Of a DNA stretch of 64,000 bases, positions 1 to 7,230 are shown one piece after another. The DNA comes from an uncultured Marvinbryantia sp. (GTDB lineage Bacteria > Bacillota > Clostridia > Lachnospirales > Lachnospiraceae). Location of the stretch: contig CALDMO010000016.1 of assembly GCA_937915375.1 (NCBI GenBank), positions 62,001 through 126,000 of the forward strand, in the 5' to 3' direction. Made by a program: the position numbers and the translations under genes. How positions within the stretch are numbered: the stretch's first letter is position 1; each line of letters opens with the position of its first letter. The notes beneath the pieces were generated by a model. The model did not search any database and was not told the origin of the DNA. It saw only the letters and a list, made by a program, of their open reading frames with translations.

Positions 1-189
1 TTTTTTTCGCAGAAATGAGGTCAGGCGGATACCGACTGTGTTTCCGAAAATTAAATAGAGTAAAACGCCGGCATAAGGGAGGCACACCATGACAAGTACC
101 CATAAAAGGGCCTCTGTCGGGTGTTTGCGTTCCAGAAAAATAACCGCTAAAATCAGAAAAATGTAAATTGCAAGAAATATCAGTTTCAT
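1..189 (-). CDS. cls: Cardiolipin synthase (phospholipase D family), N-terminal part only
   Basis: This gene is cut by the window start; only the first 63 codons are present. The start ATG (189-187) follows a GGAGG-type ribosome site. The visible protein opens with a hydrophobic helix, then the stretch ERKHPTEALLWVLVM and a second hydrophobic segment ending LLYLIFGN, the usual two-helix PLDc_N membrane anchor of bacterial cardiolipin synthases. The HKD catalytic motifs lie outside the window. Members of this family condense two phosphatidylglycerols into cardiolipin at the membrane. It sits 36 bp downstream of pgsA, which makes the phosphatidylglycerol precursor, so a shared transcript is likely. 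The family call rests on the N-terminus and the context. Confidence 0.75.
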   Translation of the reverse strand, partial: MKLIFLAIYIFLILAVIFLERKHPTEALLWVLVMVCLPYAGVLLYLIFGNTVGIRLTSFLRKK

Positions 190-225
190 AACAATCCTCC
201 CTCAGATGCTGTAGCTGAAAACTGC

Positions 226-795
226 TTAGTCTTTTTCCTGTTTCATTTCACGGAAGACAGGGATATATAAAAATACGGTGATTGCCATAACCGTCATCAT
301 GACCAGGATTAATCCGTTTGCGAAAGCAGAGGACATACGGAAACCGAAAAACAGTACTAACATCCCGACAAATAAAACAGTCGTACAGATTTTTCCGAAC
401 CACATGGCTCCGTCCAGCATCTTACCTTTTTTCAGGAAATGAAGTCCCATAAAGGCCATATAGCCTTCTTTTAAAGCCATCAGAATGATAAGAGCCCACA
501 TCAGCGGATAACGGTAAGTCAGGCAGAGCGCAAGAGCGGCATGTGTCAGCTTGTCGGCAACTGGATCTAACACCTTGCCAAGTTCTGTGATCATGTTGAA
601 ATGACGGGCAACGAAACCGTCCAGAAGATCGGTTAAGCTGGAAAATAAGACTACCGCTGCGGCAATCCAGATATCCTGTTCTGTTTCGGCAGTAACGTAG
701 AGATAGCAGAAGACAGGGATCAGCAGAATTCGTAGATAGCTCATCAAGTTAGGAATAGAAAATATTTCTTTTCGTGTCAGTTTTTTATGTTTCAT
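226..795 (-). CDS. pgsA: CDP-diacylglycerol--glycerol-3-phosphate 3-phosphatidyltransferase
   Basis: This 189-residue membrane protein carries the CDP-alcohol phosphotransferase signature: DLLDGFVAR (DxxDGxxAR) followed by GKVLDPVAD (GxxxDxxxD), holding the metal-binding aspartates. Several hydrophobic helices follow. It transfers phosphatidyl from CDP-diacylglycerol to glycerol-3-phosphate, the committed step to phosphatidylglycerol. Its ATG lies 1 nt after the degV stop codon and its ribosome site is inside the end of degV, so the two are translationally coupled. The cardiolipin synthase gene follows. Another CDP-alcohol transferase (for example cardiolipin or phosphatidylinositol-phosphate synthase) is less likely given the length and the neighbouring cls. 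Confidence 0.88.
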   Translation of the reverse strand: MKHKKLTRKEIFSIPNLMSYLRILLIPVFCYLYVTAETEQDIWIAAAVVLFSSLTDLLDGFVARHFNMITELGKVLDPVADKLTHAALALCLTYRYPLMWALIILMALKEGYMAFMGLHFLKKGKMLDGAMWFGKICTTVLFVGMLVLFFGFRMSSAFANGLILVMMTVMAITVFLYIPVFREMKQEKD

Positions 796-796
796 A

Positions 797-1642
797 TTAT
801 TCCTCTTTTCCGGTATTTTTTTTGCTTATATAAATGTAACCGAACGCATTTGGTCCCCAGTGACAGGCGATGGAAGGACACAGATTATCGTAAACGTGAA
901 TGAACTCCTGCAAAGCAGGATCCGTCTGGCGAATCAATTCCTGAAGATTCTGGTCATTATCTGTATAGGAAGCAATGATTCCATAATCCGAGTCGCAACC
1001 GGTTTCCTCCAGCATGTCCAAGATAGCATGCATACCGGCACGCAGACCTCGTTTCTTTTTCAGCACGGTAACTTTTCCATCTGTAAAACCGATAATCGGA
1101 TGAATGGAAAGCAGAGTGCCGGCAATCCATCCGGCACGGGAAAGGCGGCCGCCTGCGAACAGATAATCAAGCGTTTCCGGAATCGCGGCAATCACAATGT
1201 GGGGAATCAATTCTTCCAGTTTTTGTTGAATCACAGAAAGCGGTTCGTTTCGATAACGAATGGCTTCCATTACCAGAAAGCGGATGCCGCCGACGGCGAG
1301 TCGGGTGTCAAAAACGAGTACATTTGGATTCTCTTCGAACAGGTTTGTGAAAGTCTGCCAGGTTCCGGATATTTCGGATGAAATTGTTAGAATCAGTACT
1401 TGATCGCCCTGATTGGTATATCCTTCTACGAGAGCCTGCGTATCAGAAAGAGAAGGTAACGCAGTTTTTGGAAATTCCTTTTTTTCTTTTAAACGGTGAT
1501 AAAATTCCTCATTACTCAGATTAATTCCATCCAGAAAATCTTCTTCGCCCATTTGAACACGAATGGGGAGAATGTCAATTCCGTAATCTTTTTTTTCTTC
1601 CTGTTTGATGCTGCTTCCTGAATCAACAATTATTCGTAACAT
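797..1642 (-). CDS. degV: DegV family protein (fatty-acid-binding)
   Basis: This 281-residue protein matches the DegV family: an N-terminal IIVDSGSS stretch (family SxxD/DSxSD-like lipid-binding start), an internal TISSEISGTW segment and the FAGGRLSRAG motif, all typical of FakB/DegV proteins that bind a free fatty acid and present it to a FakA kinase. No FakA gene is visible here. The start ATG has a GGAGG site 8 nt upstream. It is the first gene of a degV-pgsA-cls run, which fits a role in feeding acyl chains into phospholipid synthesis. An OmpR-type operator and -10 hexamer lie 46-89 nt upstream. The fatty acid specificity is unknown. Confidence 0.85.
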   Translation of the reverse strand: MLRIIVDSGSSIKQEEKKDYGIDILPIRVQMGEEDFLDGINLSNEEFYHRLKEKKEFPKTALPSLSDTQALVEGYTNQGDQVLILTISSEISGTWQTFTNLFEENPNVLVFDTRLAVGGIRFLVMEAIRYRNEPLSVIQQKLEELIPHIVIAAIPETLDYLFAGGRLSRAGWIAGTLLSIHPIIGFTDGKVTVLKKKRGLRAGMHAILDMLEETGCDSDYGIIASYTDNDQNLQELIRQTDPALQEFIHVYDNLCPSIACHWGPNAFGYIYISKKNTGKEE

Positions 1643-1687
1643 AAATATCCTCCATTTTTATTTACATGCATAGTTCTGTAGGATTTC

Positions 1688-1731
1688 AGTATAGACAGGG
1701 AACTGCAACCAAACATCAACTGAATATCAAC
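1688..1731 (-). promoter_or_regulatory. Promoter of degV-pgsA-cls with response-regulator direct-repeat box
   Basis: On the minus strand, positions 1731-1706 hold GTTG three times with 11-bp spacing (GTTGATATTCA, GTTGATGTTT, GGTTG). A -10 hexamer TATACT (1693-1688) starts exactly 12 nt after the box. No good -35 is present at 17 bp, as expected for an activator-dependent promoter. The same box with the same spacing to TATAGT lies in front of the response-regulator gene (3540-3497). Direct repeats at one helical turn are the usual binding pattern of OmpR/PhoB regulators. The assignment to the adjacent regulator is inference. Confidence 0.65.
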
Positions 1732-1743
1732 AATAATTGATAA

Positions 1744-2790
1744 TTATGGATGCTGCTGCAGAGGAAGCGTAACGGTAAAACGGCAGCCGCAGACCGGAAG
1801 ATTTTCTGCCTCGATCGATCCGCCGCACAAAATCAGTATTTTTTTGACAAGCGCAAGCCCGAGGCCGTTGCCTTCCTGTTTATGTGAAGTGTCCCCCTGA
1901 TAGAATTTGTCGAACAGATGTGTTTTGATCTCTTCATCAAAACCAGGACCGCAGTCTTCAATATAGAAGCAGATTGCCTGTTCTTTTTGACGCAGACGGA
2001 TTCGGATCAGTCCTTCTGGCGGACTGAATTTAATCGCATTACTTAAAAGATTACTCCAGACATGCAGCAGCAGATTCTGACTTCCATGATAAAGCATTTC
2101 GTCCAGTTCCACATCAAATTCAATCTCTTTTTCAGCCCATAAAGATTCCAGAAGAACAATAGCCTGACGGATCTGTTCGTCCAGACGAAACTCACTTTGA
2201 CGGCTCTGAATGGCCTGATTATCTACTTTGGAGAGTAAAAGTATATTACCGACCAGAGTAGAGAGGCGTTGGGTATTAAATAGAATTTTATCAATATATT
2301 GCGTACATTCCTCGGAAGCGGTAATGGATTCACCCTGCAGAAGGGTGGCATAGCCCTCAATGGCGTTGACGGGAGTTTTGATTTCGTGGGAAACATTGGA
2401 AACAAAATCCATCTGCAGCATTTCGGTGGCGGAAAGTTCTTCTGCCATACGATTGAAGCTGTGATAGATGGAACAGATCTCGTCAATCTGGCTGTCGGTA
2501 TCAAGACGGATTTTGAAATCACCGTCCGCAACCTGTTTCATGGCATTTTCCAACCGGGTGATCGGATCGAAAATGCGTCGGCTCAGATAGCTGGTGATGG
2601 CTCCGCTGATCGCGGTGCTCAGAAGAAGTACCCACACCATAAAAGAAATATTTAAAGTAACGTGAAACAGACGGTTGACAATCAGGGTAATTCCCCAGGA
2701 TAAAATCGTAACAACGAAAAATTCCATCATAATTAATAGAATAAAACGCAGACGCATGTTTAAATGAGGAAAGCGATGTTCTTTTTTCAC
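1744..2790 (-). CDS. Sensor histidine kinase (HAMP, HisKA, HATPase)
   Basis: This 348-residue membrane kinase has two hydrophobic helices (about residues 15-40 and 48-69) separated by only a few residues, so it has almost no extracellular sensor loop. A HAMP linker follows (about 70-120), then the dimerisation/phosphoacceptor motif SNVSHEIKTP with His135, and an ATPase domain with the N box (SNLLSNAIKF), G1 (EDCGPGF) and G2 (GNGLGLAL). The start is GTG, overlapping the regulator's stop codon by 4 nt (GTGA). The short loop resembles intramembrane-sensing kinases that respond to envelope stress. The partner is the response regulator just upstream. The signal is unknown. Confidence 0.9.
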   Translation of the reverse strand: MKKEHRFPHLNMRLRFILLIMMEFFVVTILSWGITLIVNRLFHVTLNISFMVWVLLLSTAISGAITSYLSRRIFDPITRLENAMKQVADGDFKIRLDTDSQIDEICSIYHSFNRMAEELSATEMLQMDFVSNVSHEIKTPVNAIEGYATLLQGESITASEECTQYIDKILFNTQRLSTLVGNILLLSKVDNQAIQSRQSEFRLDEQIRQAIVLLESLWAEKEIEFDVELDEMLYHGSQNLLLHVWSNLLSNAIKFSPPEGLIRIRLRQKEQAICFYIEDCGPGFDEEIKTHLFDKFYQGDTSHKQEGNGLGLALVKKILILCGGSIEAENLPVCGCRFTVTLPLQQHP

Positions 2791-3458
2791 AGCTTCACCA
2801 CCTTGTAACCGACACCACGCATGGTGACGATTTTAAAATCCTCGCTGTCACGAAACTTTTCACGCAGCCGACCGATATGGACGTCCACAGTGTGGGCATC
2901 GGTTTCTGCGTCATATCCCCAGATTTCATCCATAAGCTGCTGTCTGGTAAAAATTTTTCCTGGATAGGCAGCCATTTTGTATAGGAGCATAAATTCTTTT
3001 TGCGGGAGAATGAAATGCTGCCCGTTTACGGTTACAGTAAGGGAATCGCATTCCATTTGTGTGTTTCCTATTGTCAGACATCGTTCATTCATCATTTGCG
3101 CTCTTCTTAAAAGTGCGCCGACACGAAGTACCATTTCTTTGACATTGACCGGCTTTACCATATAATCATCGATACCGGAGAGAAAACCCAGGCGCATATC
3201 ATCGAAAGCGTCTTTTGCGGTAATCATCAGAACTGGGATCTGGTCCCCGCTGTCACGCAGCGTACGCACCAGCTCAAAGCCATCCATAACCGGCATCATT
3301 ATATCGGAAATGATCAGACTGTAGTAGCTGTTGTCCATTGCATCCAGAGCTTCCTGTCCATTTGAAACGCCCGTCACAGAATAGCCCTCTTTTGTAAGAA
3401 CATGCTGAAACAGCTGCCGCAGTTCGCGGTCATCTTCCGCAATCAATATTTTAAACAT
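2787..3458 (-). CDS. OmpR/PhoB-family response regulator
   Basis: This 223-residue regulator has a receiver domain (acidic pair D9/D10, phosphoacceptor D52 in SDIMMPVMDG, conserved K102) and a C-terminal winged helix (about 130-223) ending GVGYKVV. I chose the ATG at 3458, which follows AAAGGGGAAATT and starts MFKILIAEDD; an upstream in-frame ATG at 3494 would add 12 unrelated residues and lacks a good ribosome site. The gene overlaps the downstream kinase gene by 4 nt. A direct-repeat box upstream of it recurs before degV, suggesting autoregulation plus control of phospholipid genes. It resembles PhoP/YycF/LiaR-like envelope regulators in layout, but its exact subgroup cannot be fixed by eye. 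Confidence 0.9.
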   Translation of the reverse strand: MFKILIAEDDRELRQLFQHVLTKEGYSVTGVSNGQEALDAMDNSYYSLIISDIMMPVMDGFELVRTLRDSGDQIPVLMITAKDAFDDMRLGFLSGIDDYMVKPVNVKEMVLRVGALLRRAQMMNERCLTIGNTQMECDSLTVTVNGQHFILPQKEFMLLYKMAAYPGKIFTRQQLMDEIWGYDAETDAHTVDVHIGRLREKFRDSEDFKIVTMRGVGYKVVKL

Positions 3459-3496
3459 AATTTCCCCTTTCCGTTTTTTTATTGTATGATACAATA

Positions 3497-3540
3497 ACTA
3501 TAGCAGAGCAGATACAACCGAAGTTCAACTGAATATCAAC
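3497..3540 (-). promoter_or_regulatory. Promoter of the two-component operon with direct-repeat box
   Basis: On the minus strand, 3540-3515 carries three GTTG repeats spaced 11 bp apart. The first 16 bp are identical to the copy upstream of degV. TATAGT (3502-3497) begins 12 nt after the box, the same spacing as at degV. The regulator start codon is 39 nt further on. This arrangement fits autoregulation by the OmpR-type protein encoded here. Confidence 0.65.
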
Positions 3541-3581
3541 GATTGTTGAAGTTTGAATCACTTTACTGTGATTTGCAGAAC

Positions 3582-3746
3582 AAATCATGGTTCGCGTACA
3601 TTATACCATGTGCGCAGAAAAGGAAGCGCCTGTAAAGGCATTTACTTTTCAAGCCATGGCTTGCCGGGTATAATTTGTCACAAATGTGACAGCAAGCCGA
3701 TTTATCGGCTTGGATTGCATGTAATGCAATCATTATACCATGATTT
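3582..3746. repeat. Palindrome-rich intergenic region upstream of the bile salt hydrolase
   Basis: The gap between the divergent regulator and hydrolase genes holds four back-to-back perfect inverted repeats: CAAGCCATGGCTTG (3650-3663), TGTCACA-AA-TGTGACA (3676-3691), a 9-bp arm pair around CAAGCCGAT (3693-3712), and GATTGCAT-GTA-ATGCAATC (3713-3731). The block is bounded by a 10-bp inverted pair (AAATCATGGT at 3582-3591, ACCATGATTT at 3737-3746). The 12-mer CATTATACCATG occurs at 3599-3610 and 3731-3742; its complement contains the extended -10 TGGTATAAT. A plus-strand promoter TTTTCA-17-TATAAT (3646-3674) would fire into these palindromes toward the hydrolase. Confidence 0.5.
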
Positions 3747-3773
3747 ATAAAAAAAAAGAAAAGGAGAATACAG

Positions 3774-4748
3774 ATGTGTACTTGCTTGACTTATGAAAAC
3801 GGGGATTTCTATTTTGGAAGAAATCTGGATCTGGAATATGCGTTTGGAGAGCAGGTAGTAGTAGTTCCGCGTAATTATGAATTGGCTTTTCAGACCATGC
3901 CGCTTATGAAGCACCATTATGCAATGATTGGAATGGCGTCTTCAGCAGCAGAATATCCTCTTTATGCGGAAGCGGTCAATGAAAAAGGCCTTGGAATGGC
4001 TGGTCTTAATTTCCCGGGAAATGCCTGCTATAAAGAAGAGCAGGAAGGAAAGAAAAACGTGGCGCCGTATGAGCTGATTCCGTGGATTCTGGGACAGTGC
4101 GCGACCGTAAGAGAGGCCAGGGAATTGCTCAAAGATGTAAACGTTCTGAAAAAACCTTATGCAGAGCATCTGCCGCTGTCACCCCTGCACTGGATGATCT
4201 CAGACCGGGAACAGTCAATTGTAATGGAGGCAGTGGAAGAAGGAGTTTTTCTTTATGAAAATCCGTTTGGCGTACTTACGAACAACCCGCCGTTTCCGTT
4301 TTATCAGATGTATATGAATCATTATTTGAACCTGACAAGCAGCGCGCCGGAGAGCCGTTTTGCAGAGCAGCTGTCTTTAAAGACATATGGACAGGGGATG
4401 GGAGCTATGGGGCTTCCGGGAGATTTTTCGCCGGCATCCCGTTTTGTAAAAGCGGCGTTTCTGAAATGGAATGCCCATGCACCTAAAGAGGAAGAAGCGA
4501 GCGTAGCGCAGTTTTTCCATATGATGGATGGAATTGCTATGGTAAGAGGGGCTGTGCGTACTCCGGAAGGAAGAGATGATATTACGACCTATTCCTGTTG
4601 TGTCAATGCGGACAAGGGAATCTATTATTACAAAACATATGAAAATAATCAGATTCAGGCAGTAGATCTTCACCATGAGGATCTGGAGGGAGAAAAGCCG
4701 GTTGTATATGAGCTTGTTCAAAAACAGCAGATTCACTGGCAGAACTGA
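3774..4748 (+). CDS. bsh: Bile salt hydrolase (choloylglycine hydrolase family)
   Basis: This 324-residue Ntn-hydrolase starts MCTC, so removal of Met exposes the nucleophile Cys2. The other family residues are in place: R16 and D19 (FGRNLDLEY), N79 (AGLNFPG, the position that favours bile salt over penicillin hydrolysis), N170 (GVLTNNP) and R223 (GDFSPASRF). Local runs are very similar to the clostridial enzyme as I recall it. It cleaves the amide of glycine- or taurine-conjugated bile acids in the cytoplasm. The ATG has an AAAAGGAG site. It is a single gene, divergent from the two-component system, with a palindrome-rich leader. Penicillin V acylase is a less likely alternative. Confidence 0.9.
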   Translation: MCTCLTYENGDFYFGRNLDLEYAFGEQVVVVPRNYELAFQTMPLMKHHYAMIGMASSAAEYPLYAEAVNEKGLGMAGLNFPGNACYKEEQEGKKNVAPYELIPWILGQCATVREARELLKDVNVLKKPYAEHLPLSPLHWMISDREQSIVMEAVEEGVFLYENPFGVLTNNPPFPFYQMYMNHYLNLTSSAPESRFAEQLSLKTYGQGMGAMGLPGDFSPASRFVKAAFLKWNAHAPKEEEASVAQFFHMMDGIAMVRGAVRTPEGRDDITTYSCCVNADKGIYYYKTYENNQIQAVDLHHEDLEGEKPVVYELVQKQQIHWQN

Positions 4749-4785
4749 ATAGACACATTAAATGTTAACAAAACAGAATACAAGG

Positions 4786-4851
4786 TTGACAAATAATATA
4801 TTCCTCTGTAAAATAAGAATGTAAACTTCCGTATAAAAAAAGTTTACATTC
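4786..4851 (+). promoter_or_regulatory. bioY promoter with BirA-type operator
   Basis: A near-consensus promoter, TTGACA (4786-4791), 17-bp spacer, TAAAAT (4809-4814), is followed by a long inverted repeat: GAATGTAAACTT (4817-4828) and AAGTTTACATTC (4840-4851). Read as AATGTAAAC-N15-GTTTACATT it matches the architecture of the biotin repressor BirA operator. It covers the expected transcription start, a repressing position. Biotin-dependent repression of the biotin importer follows from family knowledge. Confidence 0.82.
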
Positions 4852-4870
4852 TACATTAGGAGGAGATAGG

Positions 4871-5443
4871 ATGAATCAGAATCTTGTTGTAAAAAAGGAA
4901 CAGACGTCTGCCCAAAAACTTGTCCTGGTTGGGATGTTTGCGGCTGTATTAGCAGTATTATCGCAGCTTTCTATCCCTATGCCGACTGGGGTTCCGGTTA
5001 CGCTGCAAACATTTGCAGTCGCTCTGACAGGGTATGTGCTCGGCTGGAAGCTGGGAACCGTGGCTGTGTTGGTGTATATTTTGCTCGGAGCGGCAGGAGC
5101 GCCGGTATTTGCTAATTTTTCCGGAGGACCGGGCGCACTTATCGGTATGAGCGGTGGTTTTTTGTGGGGCTTTATCGTGATGGTGTTTTTGTGCGGTTTT
5201 GGAGCGGAACAAAAGAATAAACTGGTTTTAAGCGGGATGAGCTTTGCAGGTCTGGCAGTTTGTCATCTGCTGGGCATTTGGCAGTTTATGGCGGTGACGG
5301 AGATGAAATTTATTCCGGCAGCGCTGGCGGCCTCTGTGCCGTATCTGGCAAAAGATGCAGTTTCGCTGATTGCGGCATACCTTGTGGCGAAGACGATACG
5401 AAAAGCGCTGAATGCAGCAGGTATTGGAGGAAGTTTAAGATGA
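4871..5443 (+). CDS. bioY: Biotin transporter BioY (ECF substrate-binding S component)
   Basis: This 190-residue membrane protein has about six hydrophobic helices and the BioY features near the N-terminus: SIPMPTGVPVTLQTFAVAL, then GYVLGWKLG and YILLGAAGAPVFANFSGG. BioY binds biotin and pairs with an energy-coupling module (EcfA, EcfA', EcfT), for which no genes are in this window, so it presumably shares a common module. The ATG follows AGGAGGAGATAGG. The upstream BirA-type operator fits biotin control. The stop codon overlaps the next start (ATGA). Confidence 0.93.
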   Translation: MNQNLVVKKEQTSAQKLVLVGMFAAVLAVLSQLSIPMPTGVPVTLQTFAVALTGYVLGWKLGTVAVLVYILLGAAGAPVFANFSGGPGALIGMSGGFLWGFIVMVFLCGFGAEQKNKLVLSGMSFAGLAVCHLLGIWQFMAVTEMKFIPAALAASVPYLAKDAVSLIAAYLVAKTIRKALNAAGIGGSLR

Positions 5444-5862
5444 CATCGGAAGTGGATACTCTGCGCATTCATCACCTTTTGTGCATCCCTCTTTTTGTAG
5501 GGGAAGGCTACAGTGATGCGTTCAGTGAAAATATGACGAGAATTATTCAGAAGTTAAAAGAAAGAGAACAGTCCTCTTTGCGGGCGATCTGCGCACCGGA
5601 TATGATTTGCGCAGGCTGCCCGAATTTGCAAAAAGATGGTTCCTGTGGAAATAGTAAAAACAATCAGGTTGTACAAAAGGATGTCCGTTTGGCGGAAGCG
5701 CTTGAGATTAAGATAGAAGAGAGATATACGTTTCAAGCACTTTTGCATAGGGCACAGGAAAAGCTGACAAAAGAAATCTTTGACGAATCCTGTGCAAAGT
5801 GTGAATGGTACATACAGGGACTCTGTTCTTATGAGAAATGGATTAACAGCGTAAAAAAATAA
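5440..5862 (+). CDS. DUF1284 family cysteine-rich protein
   Basis: This 140-residue protein starts at the ATG overlapping the bioY stop (ATGA), with a GGAGG site inside bioY. It begins LRIHHLLCIPLFVGEGYS and has a regular cysteine pattern (DMICAGCPNL, GSCGN, ESCAKCEWY, GLCSYE), fitting DUF1284, a family suspected to bind a metal or an iron-sulfur cluster. Function is not established. Coupling to bioY under a BirA-type operator hints at a biotin-related role (for example in biotin synthase iron-sulfur chemistry), but this is only inference. An extension upstream inside bioY is a reading artefact. Confidence 0.75.
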   Translation: MTSEVDTLRIHHLLCIPLFVGEGYSDAFSENMTRIIQKLKEREQSSLRAICAPDMICAGCPNLQKDGSCGNSKNNQVVQKDVRLAEALEIKIEERYTFQALLHRAQEKLTKEIFDESCAKCEWYIQGLCSYEKWINSVKK

Positions 5863-5890
5863 AATAATTATTAAATCAAAGAAGAGTTTC

Positions 5891-5919
5891 TTGACGGAAA
5901 GTAAAAAAGATGATAAAAA
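5891..5919 (+). promoter_or_regulatory. Promoter of the riboswitch-hflKC transcript
   Basis: TTGACG (5891-5896), a 17-bp spacer and TAAAAA (5914-5919), preceded by the extended -10 dinucleotide TG at 5911-5912. Transcription would start around 5926, exactly at the 5' strand of the riboswitch P1 helix. Confidence 0.6.
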
Positions 5920-5925
5920 AGTATC

Positions 5926-6044
5926 AAAGAAAAGGGAGTAGCTGCCATCGAAAGATACACGGTATTTAATCAGATGGTACATAGAGCGACAGTTCGATAG
6001 CAATATCCGCTTTATGTGAGAAAACAGCAAGACTTTTGTTTCAG
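5926..6044 (+). promoter_or_regulatory. yybP-ykoY (Mn2+) riboswitch aptamer
   Basis: The leader shows the hallmarks of the manganese riboswitch: GGGAGTAG (5934-5941) near the 5' end and GCAAGAC (6027-6033) at the 3' end. Between them lies a P3 helix of 10 pairs (ACATAGAGCG 5979-5988 with CGCTTTATGT 6008-6017) capped by AGTTCG and a GCAA tetraloop on an ATA/TAT stem. P1 can form from AAAGAAAAG (5926-5934) and CTTTTGTTT (6033-6041). That 3' strand is also the 5' arm of the terminator, so P1 and the terminator exclude each other. By analogy, Mn2+ binding would turn the downstream genes on. The match was made by eye. Confidence 0.78.
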
Positions 6045-6073
6045 GGTATACACTGAAATGAAGGTCTTTTTTT
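6029..6073 (+). terminator. Riboswitch expression-platform terminator
   Basis: AAGAC (6029-6033) and TTTTGTTTCAG pair with CTGAAATGAAGG and GTCTT (6053-6068), followed by seven T residues. It precedes hflK and overlaps the 3' strand of riboswitch helix P1, so it acts as the OFF structure. Confidence 0.75.
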
Positions 6074-6146
6074 ATACATATAGTGATGTTGTTCTTCCGC
6101 TTTTCTTTTAAGAACGAGATGAATTCGGACATTGGGAGGAAAAGGT

Positions 6147-7229
6147 ATGTTGAAATTCAAAAAGGACAGCGACCAGGTGATTGATCCTGAATCACCGGGG
6201 CAGGAAAAACCAGGGAAAAACAAAAAAAAGAAAAGTGCTCTTAAAATTGGTGTGATTGCAGCGGTGGCAGGCGTAGTGGCGCTGTCGGCGGCGGGAGATT
6301 CTTTTTACCAGATCGGTGAGAATGAGCAGGCTGTAATGGTGACGCTTGGAAAACCGTCTTCGGTGACGGAAACCGGTCTTCATTTTAAAATACCGTTGAT
6401 TCAGCAGGTGAAGAAAGTCAATACGACGATCCAAGGATTCCCGATTGGCTATGATGTTCCGACAAATGAGGATGTTACGGATGAAAGCATCATGATTACC
6501 GCGGACTATAATTTTATTAATATTGATTTCTTTGTAGAGTACCGTATTGTGGATCCGGTACAGTATGTGTACGCATCTATGCAGCCGGAACAGATTTTGA
6601 AAAATATTGCGCAGAGTTCGATCCGTACGGTAGTCGGAAGCTATAATGTGGACGACGTACTGACGACTGGAAAGAGTGAAATCCAGGCAAAGATTAAAGA
6701 AATGGTAACGGAGAAGCTGGAACAGCAGAATATCGGTATTCAACTGGTAAATATTTCCATGCAGGATTCCGAACCGCCGACAGCAGAAGTAATTCAGGCG
6801 TTTAAGGCAGTAGAAAATGCCAAGCAGGGCAAGGAAACGGCTTTAAATAATGCAAACAAATACCGCAATGAAAAGCTGCCGGAGGCAGAAGCGCAGGCCG
6901 ATGAGATCGTGCAGGACGCAGAGGCCAAAAAACAGACCCGTATTAATGAGGCAACGGCGCAGGTAGCAAGATTTAATGCCATGTATGAAGAATATCGCAA
7001 AAATCCAGCAGTGACCAAGCAGCGTATGTTCTTTGAAACGATGGAAGAAGTGCTGCCGGATATGAAAGTGATTATCGATCAGGGCAGCGGAATTGAAAAA
7101 GTGTTGCCGTTGGATTCTTTTGTAAAAGAGGACGAGCAGCAAGAGACAGAGAAGCAGACAGAAGTGCTGCCGCAGACAGAGTCGAAAACACAAAATACGG
7201 TAAGTCCGCAGAGCACGGGAGGACAATAA
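6147..7229 (+). CDS. hflK: SPFH/band 7 protein, HflK-like
   Basis: This 360-residue protein has a lysine-rich cytoplasmic N-terminus (KPGKNKKKK), one membrane helix (about residues 30-50) and an SPFH domain starting YQIGENEQAVMVTLGKP. A long alanine/glutamate-rich helical region follows, with a glutamine/threonine-rich tail. The start is the ATG at 6147 behind GGGAGGAAAAGGT; an earlier TTG would put the ribosome site inside the coding region. HflK forms a membrane ring with HflC around the FtsH protease in known bacteria. hflC starts 1 nt after the stop. The pair sits behind a probable Mn2+ riboswitch with terminator, an unusual regulator for this family. Confidence 0.82.
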   Translation: MLKFKKDSDQVIDPESPGQEKPGKNKKKKSALKIGVIAAVAGVVALSAAGDSFYQIGENEQAVMVTLGKPSSVTETGLHFKIPLIQQVKKVNTTIQGFPIGYDVPTNEDVTDESIMITADYNFINIDFFVEYRIVDPVQYVYASMQPEQILKNIAQSSIRTVVGSYNVDDVLTTGKSEIQAKIKEMVTEKLEQQNIGIQLVNISMQDSEPPTAEVIQAFKAVENAKQGKETALNNANKYRNEKLPEAEAQADEIVQDAEAKKQTRINEATAQVARFNAMYEEYRKNPAVTKQRMFFETMEEVLPDMKVIIDQGSGIEKVLPLDSFVKEDEQQETEKQTEVLPQTESKTQNTVSPQSTGGQ

Positions 7230-7230
7230 T

